From: Niabella yanshanensis
GTDB taxonomy: Bacteria; Bacteroidota; Bacteroidia; Chitinophagales; Chitinophagaceae
Reading direction: 5' to 3'
DNA length: 64,000 nucleotides
Assembly (NCBI RefSeq): GCF_034424215.1
Contig: NZ_CP139960.1
Location: forward strand, 4,774,001-4,838,000
A program made the translations under genes and the position numbers. Positions 25,697 through 34,631 of this stretch are shown piece after piece. A model generated the notes under the pieces. It saw only the letters and a list, made by a program, of their open reading frames with translations, ran no database searches and was not told the origin of the DNA. Each line of letters starts with the position of its first letter. Position 1 is the first letter of the stretch.

Positions 25697-25954
25697 TTAG
25701 CCCTTTAATTGCCGCACCAACGCCACATATTCCTGCATTGCCTCCTCTTTTGTTTTTCCTCTTAAAGCTTCCCAGGCATTATATTTAGCCTTATTTACAA
25801 TGTTAAAAGGGTTGGAGGGGGGATCAATATTAATATCTCCAACCGAGCCTTGTTTGTAGAGGGAATAGAGTTGTAGTAATATGTCGTTGGATGGCTTTTC
25901 GCTCAGGGACTTACTCTCTTCTGCCGCTTTTTCAAATTGTTGTTGCAGTTCCAT
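25697..25954 (-). CDS. Acyl-CoA-binding protein
   Basis: 85 residues, standard ACBP length. It binds medium/long acyl-CoA esters in the cytoplasm. The four-helix family pattern is clear: LQQQFEKAAEESKSL, ILLQLYSLYKQGSVGDIN (the YKQ..VGD signature), NKAKYNAWEALRGKTKEEAMQEYVALVRQL. It lies downstream of the phosphatase gene at 26105 on the same strand, separated by a terminator hairpin, so it may have its own promoter. Confidence 0.93.
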   Translation of the reverse strand: MELQQQFEKAAEESKSLSEKPSNDILLQLYSLYKQGSVGDINIDPPSNPFNIVNKAKYNAWEALRGKTKEEAMQEYVALVRQLKG

Positions 25955-26031
25955 ATTTTTTTAATTTATCTGAAAATAAGAAATCATTGTATCTGATCCT
26001 TAGCTGCTGCAAAATCTTGTTCGTCGTCAAT

Positions 26032-26062
26032 AAAAATGCCATCCGCGAAGATGGCATTTTTT
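26032..26062. terminator. Bidirectional-type terminator between the phosphatase and ACBP genes
   Basis: AAAAATGCCATC and GATGGCATTTTT pair perfectly around CGCGAA, giving T-runs on either strand. It would end the phosphatase transcript on the minus strand. Confidence 0.85.
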
Positions 26063-26072
26063 ATCTTTTGGG

Positions 26073-26107
26073 TATCCAGTATCCAATATCTGGCATCCAG
26101 CATCTTA
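26073..26107. repeat. Heptanucleotide-phased array, five words of YATCYRR type
   Basis: Four words fit YATCYRR and a fifth nearly does (catctta, which overlaps the phosphatase stop codon). Same word class as the array at 5096-5137, 21 kb away. It lies 10 bp from the terminator hairpin. Confidence 0.85.
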
Positions 26108-27733
26108 TTGAGTTACCTCGGTAATCGGCTTGCCAATGGCTCCATTAGGCATTTGAATGCGTAATAAGGCCGCAACAGTAGGTGCTATATCGGTCATATA
26201 CACTTCACGGTTACTTTTTCCGGGCTTAATGCCCCAGCCCATCCAAACTAATGGAATATGGGTGTCGTGCGGGTTCCAGGTACCATGTGTAGTTCCTGTT
26301 CCACCATATCCGCCTTCAAACCAGGCGGGGTAGGGTATCAACTGTATGGTGCCCGAGCGTTTGTTATTATAGCCATTAATGGTCATTTGTTTCACTACTT
26401 CAGGAACCGGCTCAGCACCTATATTTTCTACATCAATGACAAATTGCAGTTCAGGTACATCCTTTAAAAACTTCAAAGAGGCTTTTTTAATCGCGTCATA
26501 ATCTAGTTTCTGTTCCTTAATTACTTTTTTATTAAAATTGATCTGGTAATTAGTGTTAGACAGCACTATTTTCTCTGCGCCAAACTGAGCTTTTAAAGCA
26601 TCGTTAAGGCTGGTGGTGATCTTTTTTAACTCAAGGAATTCTGCAGGCATCTTATACTCTTTCATGAAGTTGATGGCATGCGCAGCTCCATGATCTGCCG
26701 TAAGAAATACCAGGTAGTTCCCTTTACCTAATTTCTGATCCAGATATTTGTAAAATGCACCCAGCTCTCTGTCTAAACGCAAATACACGTCTTCAATCTC
26801 GATAGAATTGGGACCATATTTATGGCCCACATAGTCGGTAGAAGCACAGTTAATGGTCAGAAAGTCCGTAGCAGTGCCACCGCCAAGGTTATTGCCCTCA
26901 ATAGCAGCTTTGGCAAAATCCAATGTAAGGGTATTGCCATAAGGAGAGCTGCGGATCACATCTTTATCAGTTTTGTACACGTCTTTCAGGTGATGAGGAA
27001 ATGCAGTAGTGGTTTCACCTTTGAATTTCCCTTCCCACTTCACATCGTCTGCAGTACTTTGTTTATAAGTATTGATGGGATAAAGTGTGGTCCATGGAGT
27101 AGCAGTTAGTCTGCCCGGCTCGTCTTTGGCGTTAAAATCTTTCACCCATTTAGGCAGCTCGTTCATGTACCAGGTGCTGGTAATAAAATCACCATTAACA
27201 TCATCAAACCAGAAAGCTCCCGTGGGATTATGGCCGGCAGGTAAAATTGATGCCCTGTCTTTAAGGGATACGCCAATTACTTTGGATTGAAAATTGGTAG
27301 CTAAACGGAGTTCATCCGTTATCGTTGTTGCGAGCAGGTTTCTTGGCGACATTTTGCCGGCGCTTGAGTTGCTGCCTACACCCTGAACCGTTGAGTCATC
27401 GGTGCAATACACATTTTTCCCTGAGGCCTGGTCGATCCAGTTATTACCTGCGATTCCGTGTAAAGCAGGTACTGAACCGGTGAATACGGTAGTATGACCA
27501 ATTGCGGTATAGGAGGGAATGTAATTGATAAAAGTATTCTCGCAGCTAAAGCCTTCGTTCAACATACGTTTAAAACCGCCGGTAGCTTCATAACGGTCGT
27601 AATACCGGTACAGGTAATCCCAGCGCATCTGGTCAATTACCAGGCCAACTACCAATTTAGGGCGTTTAACGGGTTGTGCGAAAGCAGCAAAGGCGATGAT
27701 TAAAAATAAAATAGAGAGTAATGATCGTTTCAT
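26105..27733 (-). CDS. PafA-like alkaline phosphatase (phosphodiesterase/nucleotide pyrophosphatase superfamily)
   Basis: 542 residues with a signal peptide ending AAFAQ. It is a periplasmic or surface phosphomonoesterase of the PafA type. Metal and nucleophile signatures: LVIDQMRWDYL (first Asp), NYIPSYTAIGHTTVFTGS (the Thr nucleophile region), NCASTDYVGHKYGP (Asp/His ligands), LTADHGAAH (Asp-His), and THGTWNPHDTHIPLVWMGWG near the end (last His). All ligand motifs are present. A minus-strand -7 box TATTTTTG lies at 27751-27758. It probably serves phosphate scavenging; no Pho-type operator was recognised. Confidence 0.88.
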   Translation of the reverse strand: MKRSLLSILFLIIAFAAFAQPVKRPKLVVGLVIDQMRWDYLYRYYDRYEATGGFKRMLNEGFSCENTFINYIPSYTAIGHTTVFTGSVPALHGIAGNNWIDQASGKNVYCTDDSTVQGVGSNSSAGKMSPRNLLATTITDELRLATNFQSKVIGVSLKDRASILPAGHNPTGAFWFDDVNGDFITSTWYMNELPKWVKDFNAKDEPGRLTATPWTTLYPINTYKQSTADDVKWEGKFKGETTTAFPHHLKDVYKTDKDVIRSSPYGNTLTLDFAKAAIEGNNLGGGTATDFLTINCASTDYVGHKYGPNSIEIEDVYLRLDRELGAFYKYLDQKLGKGNYLVFLTADHGAAHAINFMKEYKMPAEFLELKKITTSLNDALKAQFGAEKIVLSNTNYQINFNKKVIKEQKLDYDAIKKASLKFLKDVPELQFVIDVENIGAEPVPEVVKQMTINGYNNKRSGTIQLIPYPAWFEGGYGGTGTTHGTWNPHDTHIPLVWMGWGIKPGKSNREVYMTDIAPTVAALLRIQMPNGAIGKPITEVTQ

Positions 27734-27750
27734 TAAATATTATTGTTCTT

Positions 27751-27758
27751 CAAAAATA
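27751..27758 (-). promoter_or_regulatory. -7 promoter box (TATTTTTG) of the phosphatase gene
   Basis: Exact TAnnTTTG on the minus strand, 17 bases before the ATG at 27733. Confidence 0.5.
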
Positions 27759-27882
27759 GGGATTTGAATAAAGGTCGAAAATAAACTTTTATACTAAGAG
27801 CAAGAAAGAAAAATGCAGGTGCAGGCAGCTGTGCATTCCTGATCTTGCTGATACAATAATTATATTTTAAAAAAAGCAGCAA

Positions 27883-28266
27883 TTATGGTAAACCAAGCTC
27901 TGTACTTAGGTTTGTTCCGTTACGTGTATACTCTTTTGCCAGCACGCCGTTTTTAAATATCTGGGTTTTTAAGGTAGCGTCACCGGTCGTTCCAGTAGCA
28001 TAAACCACAATGTATGCATTTCGGGGCTTAAGCTTATAAGTAATATCACTTTCAAAAAAGTTGGCTTCTACGTCGTTCGGAACATTGATCGTTTCAAAAG
28101 CGCCATCGTTATCAATATTATAGGTTACCGAACTAATCAGGGCTCCCTGGGAACCCTCCACTCTGTAACTGATCTCATATATGTTTTCATCAATTTGTTC
28201 TTTCTTGCAGGAAACAAAAGATAGTACCGCCCAAACGGTTATAACGGAGCAGAACATAAATTTCAT
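27883..28266 (-). CDS. Small lipoprotein, possibly MmpS-like beta-sandwich
   Basis: 127 residues with a lipobox (LSFVSC, Cys20) followed by KKEQ. The mature part is all beta (YEISYRVEGSQGALISSVTYNIDNDGAFETINVP, later TYKLKPRNAYIVVYATG). The YxVxG…VTY pattern resembles the MmpS-like small sandwiches, but this is a weak resemblance. It stands alone between the phosphatase and the S10 operon. Function unknown. Confidence 0.55.
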   Translation of the reverse strand: MKFMFCSVITVWAVLSFVSCKKEQIDENIYEISYRVEGSQGALISSVTYNIDNDGAFETINVPNDVEANFFESDITYKLKPRNAYIVVYATGTTGDATLKTQIFKNGVLAKEYTRNGTNLSTELGLP

Positions 28267-28636
28267 AAAGACTTAGTTTTGAGCCGCTAAGATAAATAAC
28301 TTCATTTATATTCTGACGTTTTTCTGTTTGCCGTATAATGTGTGATATCCTTATAAAAGGAGGGATAGCTACAGTGATACAGGCAAGCTAAGGCAGGTTG
28401 AGTAATGGTATTCTGCCGGGGCGTTTTTTTGCAGGTTTGAAGACAACCTATTGGTATGCATTTCAAATATATAGTATTTATGAAAGCAGGCTGCAGCTTA
28501 AATTGCAGCGGGCGTACGATGGCATTGACAGCGTGGACGGATAAGTTTTTCCGGCTTGACCGGATATTTTTTCGAAAAGTCATCTGTTTCTTTAAAAATT
28601 ATTTCCTAAAAATTAGATTATTCAAATACTTAACTG
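28267..28636. other. Gap upstream of rpsJ
   Basis: No credible gene. A CTGCAGCTTAAATTGCAG hairpin lies near 28490, and the stretch before the rpsJ promoter is T-rich. No E. coli-like S10 leader was recognised. Confidence 0.4.
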
Positions 28637-28644
28637 TACATTTG
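28637..28644 (+). promoter_or_regulatory. -7 promoter box (TACATTTG) of the S10 operon
   Basis: Exact TAnnTTTG, 29 bp before the rpsJ ATG at 28674. No clear TTTG lies at the -33 position. Confidence 0.55.
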
Positions 28645-28673
28645 CACTCCCATTTCAAAAAGGGTATCTAACA

Positions 28674-28979
28674 ATGTCGCAAAGAATCAGAATAAAATTA
28701 CAGTCTTACGATCACAATTTAGTTGATAAATCAGCAGAGAAAATCGTTAAAACTGTACGTAGCACTGGCGCTGTAGTAACAGGCCCTATTCCTCTTCCTA
28801 CACACCGTAAAATATTCACTGTTCTTCGCTCTCCACACGTAAATAAAAAGAGCCGTGAGCAGTTTCAGTTAGCTACTCACAAAAGACTGTTGGATATTTA
28901 TACTTCTTCTTCACGCACTGTAGATGCATTGTCTAAGTTAGACCTGCCAAGTGGTGTTGAGGTTGAGATCAAAGCCTAA
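28674..28979 (+). CDS. rpsJ: 30S ribosomal protein S10
   Basis: 101 residues. It is part of the 30S head and the NusB-NusG antitermination contact. Family marks: [53 protein letters not shown] and the terminal PSGVEVEIK. It is the first gene of the S10-spc operon. An unusually long 306-bp structured gap separates it from rplC. Confidence 0.98.
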   Translation: MSQRIRIKLQSYDHNLVDKSAEKIVKTVRSTGAVVTGPIPLPTHRKIFTVLRSPHVNKKSREQFQLATHKRLLDIYTSSSRTVDALSKLDLPSGVEVEIKA

Positions 28980-29032
28980 GGCTTCCGGATCCTTTGGGAT
29001 TCAAAACATTAGTTCTTACAAGAAAATGTCAT

Positions 29033-29098
29033 CTCTCAACTCCTAAAGGAAAAAAAGAGCTCTGATTAAAAATATTCTCAACGATAAATAGTTGAGAG
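29033..29098 (+). promoter_or_regulatory. Alternative-hairpin segment in the rpsJ-rplC spacer
   Basis: GTTGAGAG (29091-29098) can pair with CTCTCAAC (29033-29040, eight bases) or with the closer CTCAAC (29077-29082, six to seven bases around GATAAATA). The two pairings exclude each other, as in attenuators. Downstream come a hairpin TCCCGA…TCGGGA (29168-29212, with inner CCCG/CGGG and CTGA/TCAG pairs) and TTGAAGC-N9-GCTTCAA (29221-29243). The rest of the 28980-29285 gap is featureless. Confidence 0.4.
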
Positions 29099-29285
29099 CC
29101 AACATAAAACAAGCCGTTCAGGGTTTGTTTACTATCAGTACTTCCCCATAAAGGAAAAGGTTGATAGTCCCGAGACCTGCCCGACTGAGTAATTCAGGCG
29201 GGATAATCGGGAGGGATCGATTGAAGCTTTCATTTTGCTTCAAGTCCCCGATAATACCCTGTCCTGCTATTTAAATCGCAAAAAA

Positions 29286-29903
29286 ATGAAAGGTATTATT
29301 GGAAAAAAATTAGGGATGACCAGCATCTACGATCCTTCAGGCAAACAAACCGCCTGCACGATCATTGAAGCAGGTCCTTGTGTTGTTACACAGGTTAAAA
29401 CGAAAGACACAGACGGATACGATGCATTACAGGTATCGTTTGGTGACAAAAAAGAAAGCCGCACTAACCAGGCAGAAAAAAACCACTTTGCAAAAGCTAA
29501 CACTGCAGCAAAAAAGTTTTCAACAGAATTTCGTGATTTTTCAATAGCAAAAGCCCTTGGCGAAACTATAGGCGTTGACATTTTCTCTGAAGGAGAAAAA
29601 GTTAGCGTTGTTGGCACGTCTAAAGGTAAAGGTTTCCAGGGTGTTGTTAAACGTCATGGTTTTAGTGGGGTAGGTGAGCAGTCTCACGGACAACACGATC
29701 GTCAAAGAGCTCCGGGTTCACTGGGTAACTCTTCTGACGCTGCACGCGTTATGAAAGGTATGCGCATGGCTGGCCGTATGGGCGGTGACCGCGTTAAAAT
29801 GAAAGGTTTAAAAGTGGTGAAAATTTTCGCTGAAAAGAATTACATACTGGTAAGCGGATCTGTTCCGGGGCATATTGGTTCTATCGTTTTAATTCAAAAT
29901 TAA
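29286..29903 (+). CDS. rplC: 50S ribosomal protein L3
   Basis: 205 residues from ATG 29286, the usual [15 protein letters not shown] start. It lines the 23S core near the peptidyl-transferase centre. The loop [18 protein letters not shown] holds the Gln that is methylated in E. coli. rplD follows after 35 bp. Confidence 0.98.
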   Translation: MKGIIGKKLGMTSIYDPSGKQTACTIIEAGPCVVTQVKTKDTDGYDALQVSFGDKKESRTNQAEKNHFAKANTAAKKFSTEFRDFSIAKALGETIGVDIFSEGEKVSVVGTSKGKGFQGVVKRHGFSGVGEQSHGQHDRQRAPGSLGNSSDAARVMKGMRMAGRMGGDRVKMKGLKVVKIFAEKNYILVSGSVPGHIGSIVLIQN

Positions 29904-29938
29904 TATAACCCAAACCTTAACATATAAATTAAAGTAAG

Positions 29939-30580
29939 ATGCAAGTTGAAGTTTTAAATATACAAGGTAAGGGTACCGGTCGTTCGGTTGAATTACCCGA
30001 TGATATCTTTGCAATTGAGCCTAACGATCACGTTATGTATCTTGCAGTTAAACAATATTTAGCTGCACAGCGCCAGGGTACTAACAAAGTTAAAACCCGT
30101 GCTGAAGTAAAGGGTTCGAGCAAAAAGTTACACAAACAAAAAGGTACTGGTGGTAGCCGTAAGGGTAATATCCGTAACCCTTTATATAAAGGTGGTGGTA
30201 CTATCTTCGGCCCTAAACCCCGCGATTATAGCTTTAAGCTGAACAAGAAAGTGAAAGACCTGGCTAAGATCTCTGCGCTTTCTTACAAAGCAAAAGCAAA
30301 TGCTATTGTAGTAGTTGAGGATCTGAACTTCGAAGCTCCAAAAACAAAAGCATTTACAGGTGTATTAAACGCCCTGAATGTAGGAGAGAAAAAGCTGATG
30401 TTCGTTTCGGATGTATTTAACGATAATGTTGAATTGTCTTTACGTAATGTACCTTCTGTTTTAGGTGTATCGTTGAGCGACCTGAATACTTACGACATCG
30501 TTAACTCTGAAGTTTTAGTACTTACCGAAAGCGCTGCAAAAGTTTTCTCTGACGAGGAAGGAATTGTAGCAGAAGCATAA
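29939..30580 (+). CDS. rplD: 50S ribosomal protein L4
   Basis: 213 residues, slightly longer than E. coli L4. It lines the exit tunnel. The extended loop KKLHKQKGTGGSRKGNIRNP, where macrolide-resistance changes occur, is of normal type. In E. coli L4 also represses its own operon; no matching leader was identified here. Confidence 0.97.
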   Translation: MQVEVLNIQGKGTGRSVELPDDIFAIEPNDHVMYLAVKQYLAAQRQGTNKVKTRAEVKGSSKKLHKQKGTGGSRKGNIRNPLYKGGGTIFGPKPRDYSFKLNKKVKDLAKISALSYKAKANAIVVVEDLNFEAPKTKAFTGVLNALNVGEKKLMFVSDVFNDNVELSLRNVPSVLGVSLSDLNTYDIVNSEVLVLTESAAKVFSDEEGIVAEA

Positions 30581-30612
30581 GCAAATTATCAAACGTATCA
30601 AATTAAAAGAAG

Positions 30613-30912
30613 ATGAATCCTTCTCAAGTTTTAATAAAGCCAATTTTAACCGAAAAAGCAAATGCCCAGCAAGAAAAATTGCGTCGCTATGCTTTCAAGG
30701 TTGATAAAAGATCGAACAAGCTGGAGATCAAAAAAGCTATCGAAACTTTTTACGGTGTAAACGTAACAAGCGTAAATACAGTAGTTGCTCCTGCTAAAAA
30801 TAAAACCCGTTATACCAAAGCTGGTTTTATTAAAGGTCAGAAACCTTCTTACAAAAAAGCTTACGTTACTGTAGCTGAAGGAGAAGAAATTGATCTGTAC
30901 GCAAACTTGTAA
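30613..30912 (+). CDS. rplW: 50S ribosomal protein L23
   Basis: 99 residues. It sits at the tunnel exit and docks trigger factor and SRP. Start MNPSQVLIKPILTEKANA, then the VDKRSNKLEIKKAIETFYGVNVTSVNTV core are typical. It is followed by a heptad hairpin spacer (30913-30968) before rplB. Confidence 0.97.
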   Translation: MNPSQVLIKPILTEKANAQQEKLRRYAFKVDKRSNKLEIKKAIETFYGVNVTSVNTVVAPAKNKTRYTKAGFIKGQKPSYKKAYVTVAEGEEIDLYANL

Positions 30913-30968
30913 ATAGTTCATAGTTGATCGTTCATAGTAATGAACCATTAACAATGATCCATTAACTA
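30913..30968. repeat. Heptad-phased hairpin spacer, rplW-rplB
   Basis: Eight consecutive 7-bp words. The first four are atagttc-like; the last four (tgaacca, ttaacaa, tgatcca, ttaacta) resemble their reverse complement. The spacer can fold into one long imperfect hairpin starting at the rplW stop codon. This is the clearest two-arm example. Confidence 0.85.
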
Positions 30969-31027
30969 AAAGAAAGGCAATCAACCGCCGCGAAGTGTTG
31001 CAATAAAAAATTGTTAGAAGAAACAAA

Positions 31028-31867
31028 ATGGCAGTAAAGAAATTCAAACCGATGACAGCCGGAACCCGTTGGAGAATCGGGAACGCTTACGCTGAAATCA
31101 CTACTAACCAGCCCGAAAAAAGCTTGTTAGAGACTAAAAAAAGCACTGGTGGTCGTAACTCTTCTGGTCATCTTACTATGAGATACAGAGGTGGTGGTCA
31201 CAAGAAAAAATATCGTATCGTAGACTTTAAAAGAGATAAACATAACATAGAAGCTACTGTAGTTTCTATCGAGTACGATCCAAACCGTACGGCGTTTATT
31301 GCTTTGGTTGAATATACAGACGGAGAGAAGCGTTATATCATCGCTCCTCAGGGCCTGACTGTAGGTACAAAGGTTATTAGCGGAGACGCAGTAGCGCCGG
31401 AAATTGGTAATGCGTTGAAATTAAAGAACATGCCTTTGGGTACTAACGTTCACAATATCGAATTAAACCCTAGCCAGGGTGGTAAATTGTCTCGTAGCGC
31501 AGGTTCTTCTGCCCAGCTTACGAACAAGGAAGAAAAATATGCGGTATTGAAAATGCCTTCCGGCGAATTAAGAAAAGTTTTGATTAACTGTTTTGCTACC
31601 GTTGGTGTAGTAAGTAACAGCGATCATAGCCTGCAAAGCATGGGTAAAGCTGGTAGAAACAGGTGGAAAGGTATCAAACCAAGAAACCGTGGTGTTGCCA
31701 TGAACCCTGTAGATCACCCAATGGGTGGTGGTGAAGGCCGTGCATCGGGAGGTCAGCCTCGCAGCCGTAACGGTCAATACTCTAGAGGCCTGAAAACAAG
31801 GACCAAAGGAAAGGGTAGCGACAAGTTGATCATTCAACGTAAAAACGGTAAGAAGCTTTCTAAATAA
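31028..31867 (+). CDS. rplB: 50S ribosomal protein L2
   Basis: 279 residues. It helps form the peptidyl-transferase region and subunit bridge B7b. RNA-binding marks [21 protein letters not shown] near the N-terminus and [18 protein letters not shown] near the C-terminus are intact. rpsS follows after 28 bp. Confidence 0.98.
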   Translation: MAVKKFKPMTAGTRWRIGNAYAEITTNQPEKSLLETKKSTGGRNSSGHLTMRYRGGGHKKKYRIVDFKRDKHNIEATVVSIEYDPNRTAFIALVEYTDGEKRYIIAPQGLTVGTKVISGDAVAPEIGNALKLKNMPLGTNVHNIELNPSQGGKLSRSAGSSAQLTNKEEKYAVLKMPSGELRKVLINCFATVGVVSNSDHSLQSMGKAGRNRWKGIKPRNRGVAMNPVDHPMGGGEGRASGGQPRSRNGQYSRGLKTRTKGKGSDKLIIQRKNGKKLSK

Positions 31868-31895
31868 TTAATAACTGGAAATTAGAAATTAAGAT

Positions 31896-32162
31896 ATGGC
31901 TCGTTCAATTAAAAAAGGTCCTTATATAGCTACTCACTTAGAGAAAAAAGTGTTAGCAATCAATGAAGGAAGCGCAAAAAAATCGGTGATTAAAACCTGG
32001 AGCCGCCGCTCTACTATTTCTCCTGATTTCGTAGGCCACACATTTGCGGTACATAACGGTAACAAATTTATCCCGGTTTATGTAACAGAATTTATGGTAG
32101 GACATAAGTTAGGTGAGTTTGCGCCAACACGCCAGTTCAAAGGTCACGCTGGTGGTAAATAA
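31896..32162 (+). CDS. rpsS: 30S ribosomal protein S19
   Basis: 88 residues. It contacts the 30S head and the A-site finger. Marks: [38 protein letters not shown] and [17 protein letters not shown] 104-bp spacer with a heptad/palindrome element precedes rplV. Confidence 0.98.
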   Translation: MARSIKKGPYIATHLEKKVLAINEGSAKKSVIKTWSRRSTISPDFVGHTFAVHNGNKFIPVYVTEFMVGHKLGEFAPTRQFKGHAGGK

Positions 32163-32207
32163 TAATTAGTAAAGAAATTATAACAAGGTATAGTTTAAGG
32201 CAGCGAG

Positions 32208-32256
32208 GACTTCAAAACTTTAAACTTTAAACCTGTCTGCCGGCAGGCAGGCTTCA
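32208..32256. repeat. Heptad array enclosing a GC palindrome, rpsS-rplV
   Basis: Words gacttca, aaacttt, aaacttt, aaacctg lead in exact 7-bp phase into the palindrome CCTGTCTGCCGGCAGGCAGG (32232-32251) and out to ggcttca. The palindrome thus keeps the heptad phase. Confidence 0.8.
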
Positions 32257-32266
32257 AATTTATAAA

Positions 32267-32692
32267 ATGGAAGCAGTAGCAAAACTTAGAAATTATCCAA
32301 CATCTCCTCGTAAAATGAGGCTGCTCGCTGATCTGATTCGTGGTCAGAAAGTAGAGTTAGTGTTGGCTGAATTAGAACATAACCCGAAGCACTCTTCAGT
32401 ACCTTTGCGCAAGCTGGTATTGAGTGCCATCAGCAACTGGAAACAAAAGAATGAAGGTGGCGATGAAACAGGATTAGTGGTTAAAACTATTTTTGTAGAT
32501 GGTGGTAGAACTTTAAAGCGTATGCGTCCAGCACCGCAGGGTCGTGGATACCGCGTGCGTAAACGTAGCAACCACGTTACTGTGATTGTAGACGTAAAAG
32601 GTGAAGATGCCAAAGCTTCTAAAAAAGCTAAACCTGCCCGCCAGGCAGGTGGGACTGCAACTAATAAGACAAAAGAAACTAAAAACGCATAA
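32267..32692 (+). CDS. rplV: 50S ribosomal protein L22 with extended C-terminus
   Basis: 141 residues against 110 in E. coli. The L22 core ([18 protein letters not shown], then the tunnel hairpin [23 protein letters not shown]) is normal. About 30 extra C-terminal residues are Lys/Ala/Thr-rich; their DNA contains ACCTGCCCGCCAGGCAGGT (32632-32650), a copy of the intergenic palindrome, read as PARQAGG. The tail may thus derive partly from repeat insertion. rpsC starts 9 bp after the stop. Confidence 0.97.
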   Translation: MEAVAKLRNYPTSPRKMRLLADLIRGQKVELVLAELEHNPKHSSVPLRKLVLSAISNWKQKNEGGDETGLVVKTIFVDGGRTLKRMRPAPQGRGYRVRKRSNHVTVIVDVKGEDAKASKKAKPARQAGGTATNKTKETKNA

Positions 32693-32701
32693 CCAATAAA
32701 C

Positions 32702-33460
32702 ATGGGTCAAAAAGCAAATCCAATTGGTAACAGGTTAGGTATCATCCGCGGATGGGAATCTAATTGGTATGGAAGCAAAAGAGATTTCGCTTCTAAGTTA
32801 ATCGAAGATAACAAGATCAGAACTTACCTGAATGCCCGTATCAACAAGGGTGGTATTTCTAAAATCGTTATCGAAAGAACTTTAGGTAAATTAATCATTA
32901 CGATTCATACATCTAAACCAGGTATCATCATCGGTAAAGGTGGTGGAGAGGTTGACAGAATTAAAGAAGAGCTGAAAAAATTAACCGGTAACGACGATGT
33001 TCAGATTAACATTTTAGAGATCCGTCGTCCTGAGACTGATGCTATGATTGTAGGTGATACCATCGCCCGCCAGATCGAAAACCGTATCAATTTCAAACGC
33101 GCTACTAAAATGGCTATTGCTTCTGCGCTGCGTATGGGTGCTGAGGGTATCAAGGTTAAATTGAGTGGTCGTTTAAATGGTGCTGAGATTGCCCGTAGCG
33201 AAGAGTTCAAACAGGGTCGTGTTCCTTTGCACACTTTCCGTATGGACATAGATTATGCAAATGTATTTGCTCAGACTGTATACGGTAAAATCGGTATTAA
33301 AGTATGGATTTGTAAAGGCGAGGTTTTAACTAAAAGAGATTTGAACCCGAACTTTATATCCGGAAACGATAAAGCAGTTGGTGGAAACGAAAGAAGAGGT
33401 GGAGATCGTCGTGACGACAGAAGAGGTGACCGCCGTGGTGCAAGAGACAGAAAAAATTAA
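32702..33460 (+). CDS. rpsC: 30S ribosomal protein S3
   Basis: 252 residues with an Arg/Asp-rich C-terminal tail ([16 protein letters not shown]) beyond the E. coli end. The KH domain motif [18 protein letters not shown] (mRNA entry/helicase region) and the C-terminal domain [14 protein letters not shown]-type segment ([16 protein letters not shown]) are intact. Confidence 0.98.
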   Translation: MGQKANPIGNRLGIIRGWESNWYGSKRDFASKLIEDNKIRTYLNARINKGGISKIVIERTLGKLIITIHTSKPGIIIGKGGGEVDRIKEELKKLTGNDDVQINILEIRRPETDAMIVGDTIARQIENRINFKRATKMAIASALRMGAEGIKVKLSGRLNGAEIARSEEFKQGRVPLHTFRMDIDYANVFAQTVYGKIGIKVWICKGEVLTKRDLNPNFISGNDKAVGGNERRGGDRRDDRRGDRRGARDRKN

Positions 33461-33474
33461 GTTTTAATATGACC

Positions 33475-33526
33475 ATTTGAAGATTTGAGAATTTGATTAT
33501 CTCAAATCTCGAATCTCAAATCATAA
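33475..33526. repeat. Heptad-phased hairpin spacer, rpsC-rplP
   Basis: The left arm reads atttgaa, gatttga and a gaatttga octamer; the right arm has atctcaa, atctcga, atctcaa, atcataa (33499-33526) in exact phase. The arms are complementary in the ATTTGAGA/TCTCAAAT core. Confidence 0.8.
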
Positions 33527-33536
33527 ATAAATAGCA

Positions 33537-33959
33537 ATGTTACAACCGAAGAGAACAAAGCACAGGAAAATGCAGAAAGGTCGCATGAAAGGCGACGCTA
33601 AAAGAGGTACTACTATATCTTTTGGTTCCTATGCTTTAAAAGCGTTAGACTCTCATTGGATTACCGATCGCCAGATTGAGGCAGCTCGTCAGGCACTTAC
33701 CCGTAGCATGAAAAGGGAAGGTAATGTATGGATCCGCATATTTCCAGATAAACCTATTACCAACAAACCTGCAGAGGTTCGTATGGGTAAAGGTAAAGGT
33801 AACCTTGAGTATTGGGCAGCTGTGGTACAGCCAGGCCGTATCATATTCGAAGTAGATGGTGTTAGTGAAGAAGTTGCGCGCAGAGCATTACAATTGGCTT
33901 CTGGTAAACTACCAATTAAGACCAAGTTCACAATGCGCAGAGATTTAGTTACTAATTAA
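33537..33959 (+). CDS. rplP: 50S ribosomal protein L16
   Basis: 140 residues. It binds near the A-site tRNA elbow. Start [19 protein letters not shown] and the [18 protein letters not shown] loop are diagnostic. Confidence 0.98.
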   Translation: MLQPKRTKHRKMQKGRMKGDAKRGTTISFGSYALKALDSHWITDRQIEAARQALTRSMKREGNVWIRIFPDKPITNKPAEVRMGKGKGNLEYWAAVVQPGRIIFEVDGVSEEVARRALQLASGKLPIKTKFTMRRDLVTN

Positions 33960-33983
33960 TTCGCCATTCTCAAAAATAAAGTC

Positions 33984-34199
33984 ATGTCAAAAAAGAAAGA
34001 ATTCTTAGATAGCGTTAAGGGATTGAGTGTAGAAGACTTGAAAGTGCAATTGGAGCAATCTAAACAAAGGTTGAAAAAGCTGGAATTTGCGCACGCAATC
34101 ACTCCGCTCGAAAACCCAATGTCTATTCGCAGCCTGCGCCAGGACATTGCTCGCATCCAAACTCTTATCAGCCAGAAAACAGCGGTTGAGCAAGCATAA
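33984..34199 (+). CDS. rpmC: 50S ribosomal protein L29
   Basis: 71 residues. A two-helix protein at the tunnel exit: [23 protein letters not shown], then [19 protein letters not shown]. It starts 24 bp after rplP; rpsQ follows after 32 bp. Confidence 0.96.
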   Translation: MSKKKEFLDSVKGLSVEDLKVQLEQSKQRLKKLEFAHAITPLENPMSIRSLRQDIARIQTLISQKTAVEQA

Positions 34200-34231
34200 A
34201 AGTCAATACGTCAAACGACAAATTATTTAAA

Positions 34232-34489
34232 ATGTCTGAAAGAAATTTAAGAAAAACAAGAATAGGGGTTGTTACCAGCAATAAGATGGAGAAAACCATA
34301 ACTGTTGCTATTGAAAGAAAAGTTAAGCACCCTATCTACGGTAAGTTTTTGAAAAAAACAACCAAGTTTCACGCACACGATGAGAAAAACGAGTGCAGCA
34401 TTGGTGATACCGTAAAAATTATGGAAACCCGTCCGCTGAGCAAATTGAAGCGTTGGAGACTGGTTGAAGTAGTAGAAAAAGTGAAGTAA
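34232..34489 (+). CDS. rpsQ: 30S ribosomal protein S17
   Basis: 85 residues, OB fold. Marks: [32 protein letters not shown] and the terminal [19 protein letters not shown]. The long spacer to rplN begins with a heptad array directly at its stop codon. Confidence 0.98.
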   Translation: MSERNLRKTRIGVVTSNKMEKTITVAIERKVKHPIYGKFLKKTTKFHAHDEKNECSIGDTVKIMETRPLSKLKRWRLVEVVEKVK

Positions 34490-34490
34490 T

Positions 34491-34525
34491 TAGAATTTAG
34501 TATTGAGATATTAGTATTGACACTT
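34491..34525. repeat. Heptad-phased array after rpsQ
   Basis: Five words in phase: tagaatt, tagtatt, gagatat, tagtatt, gacactt. It starts 1 bp after the rpsQ stop. The words differ from those at the other end of the same spacer (34594-34628). Confidence 0.65.
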
Positions 34526-34593
34526 TTATCGTGAAATACACTACTAAACTTTAGTAATATATTGTAAAGGAGATGATTTTGGATAAAGTGCTT

Positions 34594-34628
34594 CATCTAA
34601 CATCTAAAATCTAACATCTAAAATCTAA
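34594..34628. repeat. Heptad-phased array before rplN, five (C/A)ATCTAA words
   Basis: Five consecutive 7-bp words, catctaa or aatctaa, ending 3 bp before the rplN ATG. It is related to the YATCYRR arrays at 5096 and 26073. Confidence 0.85.
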
Positions 34629-34631
34629 AAA

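Noticed and set aside
28456-28671. 71-residue frame directly before rpsJ
   Set aside because: It overlaps the rpsJ promoter box, and its Phe/Lys-rich sequence looks like untranslated AT-rich DNA.
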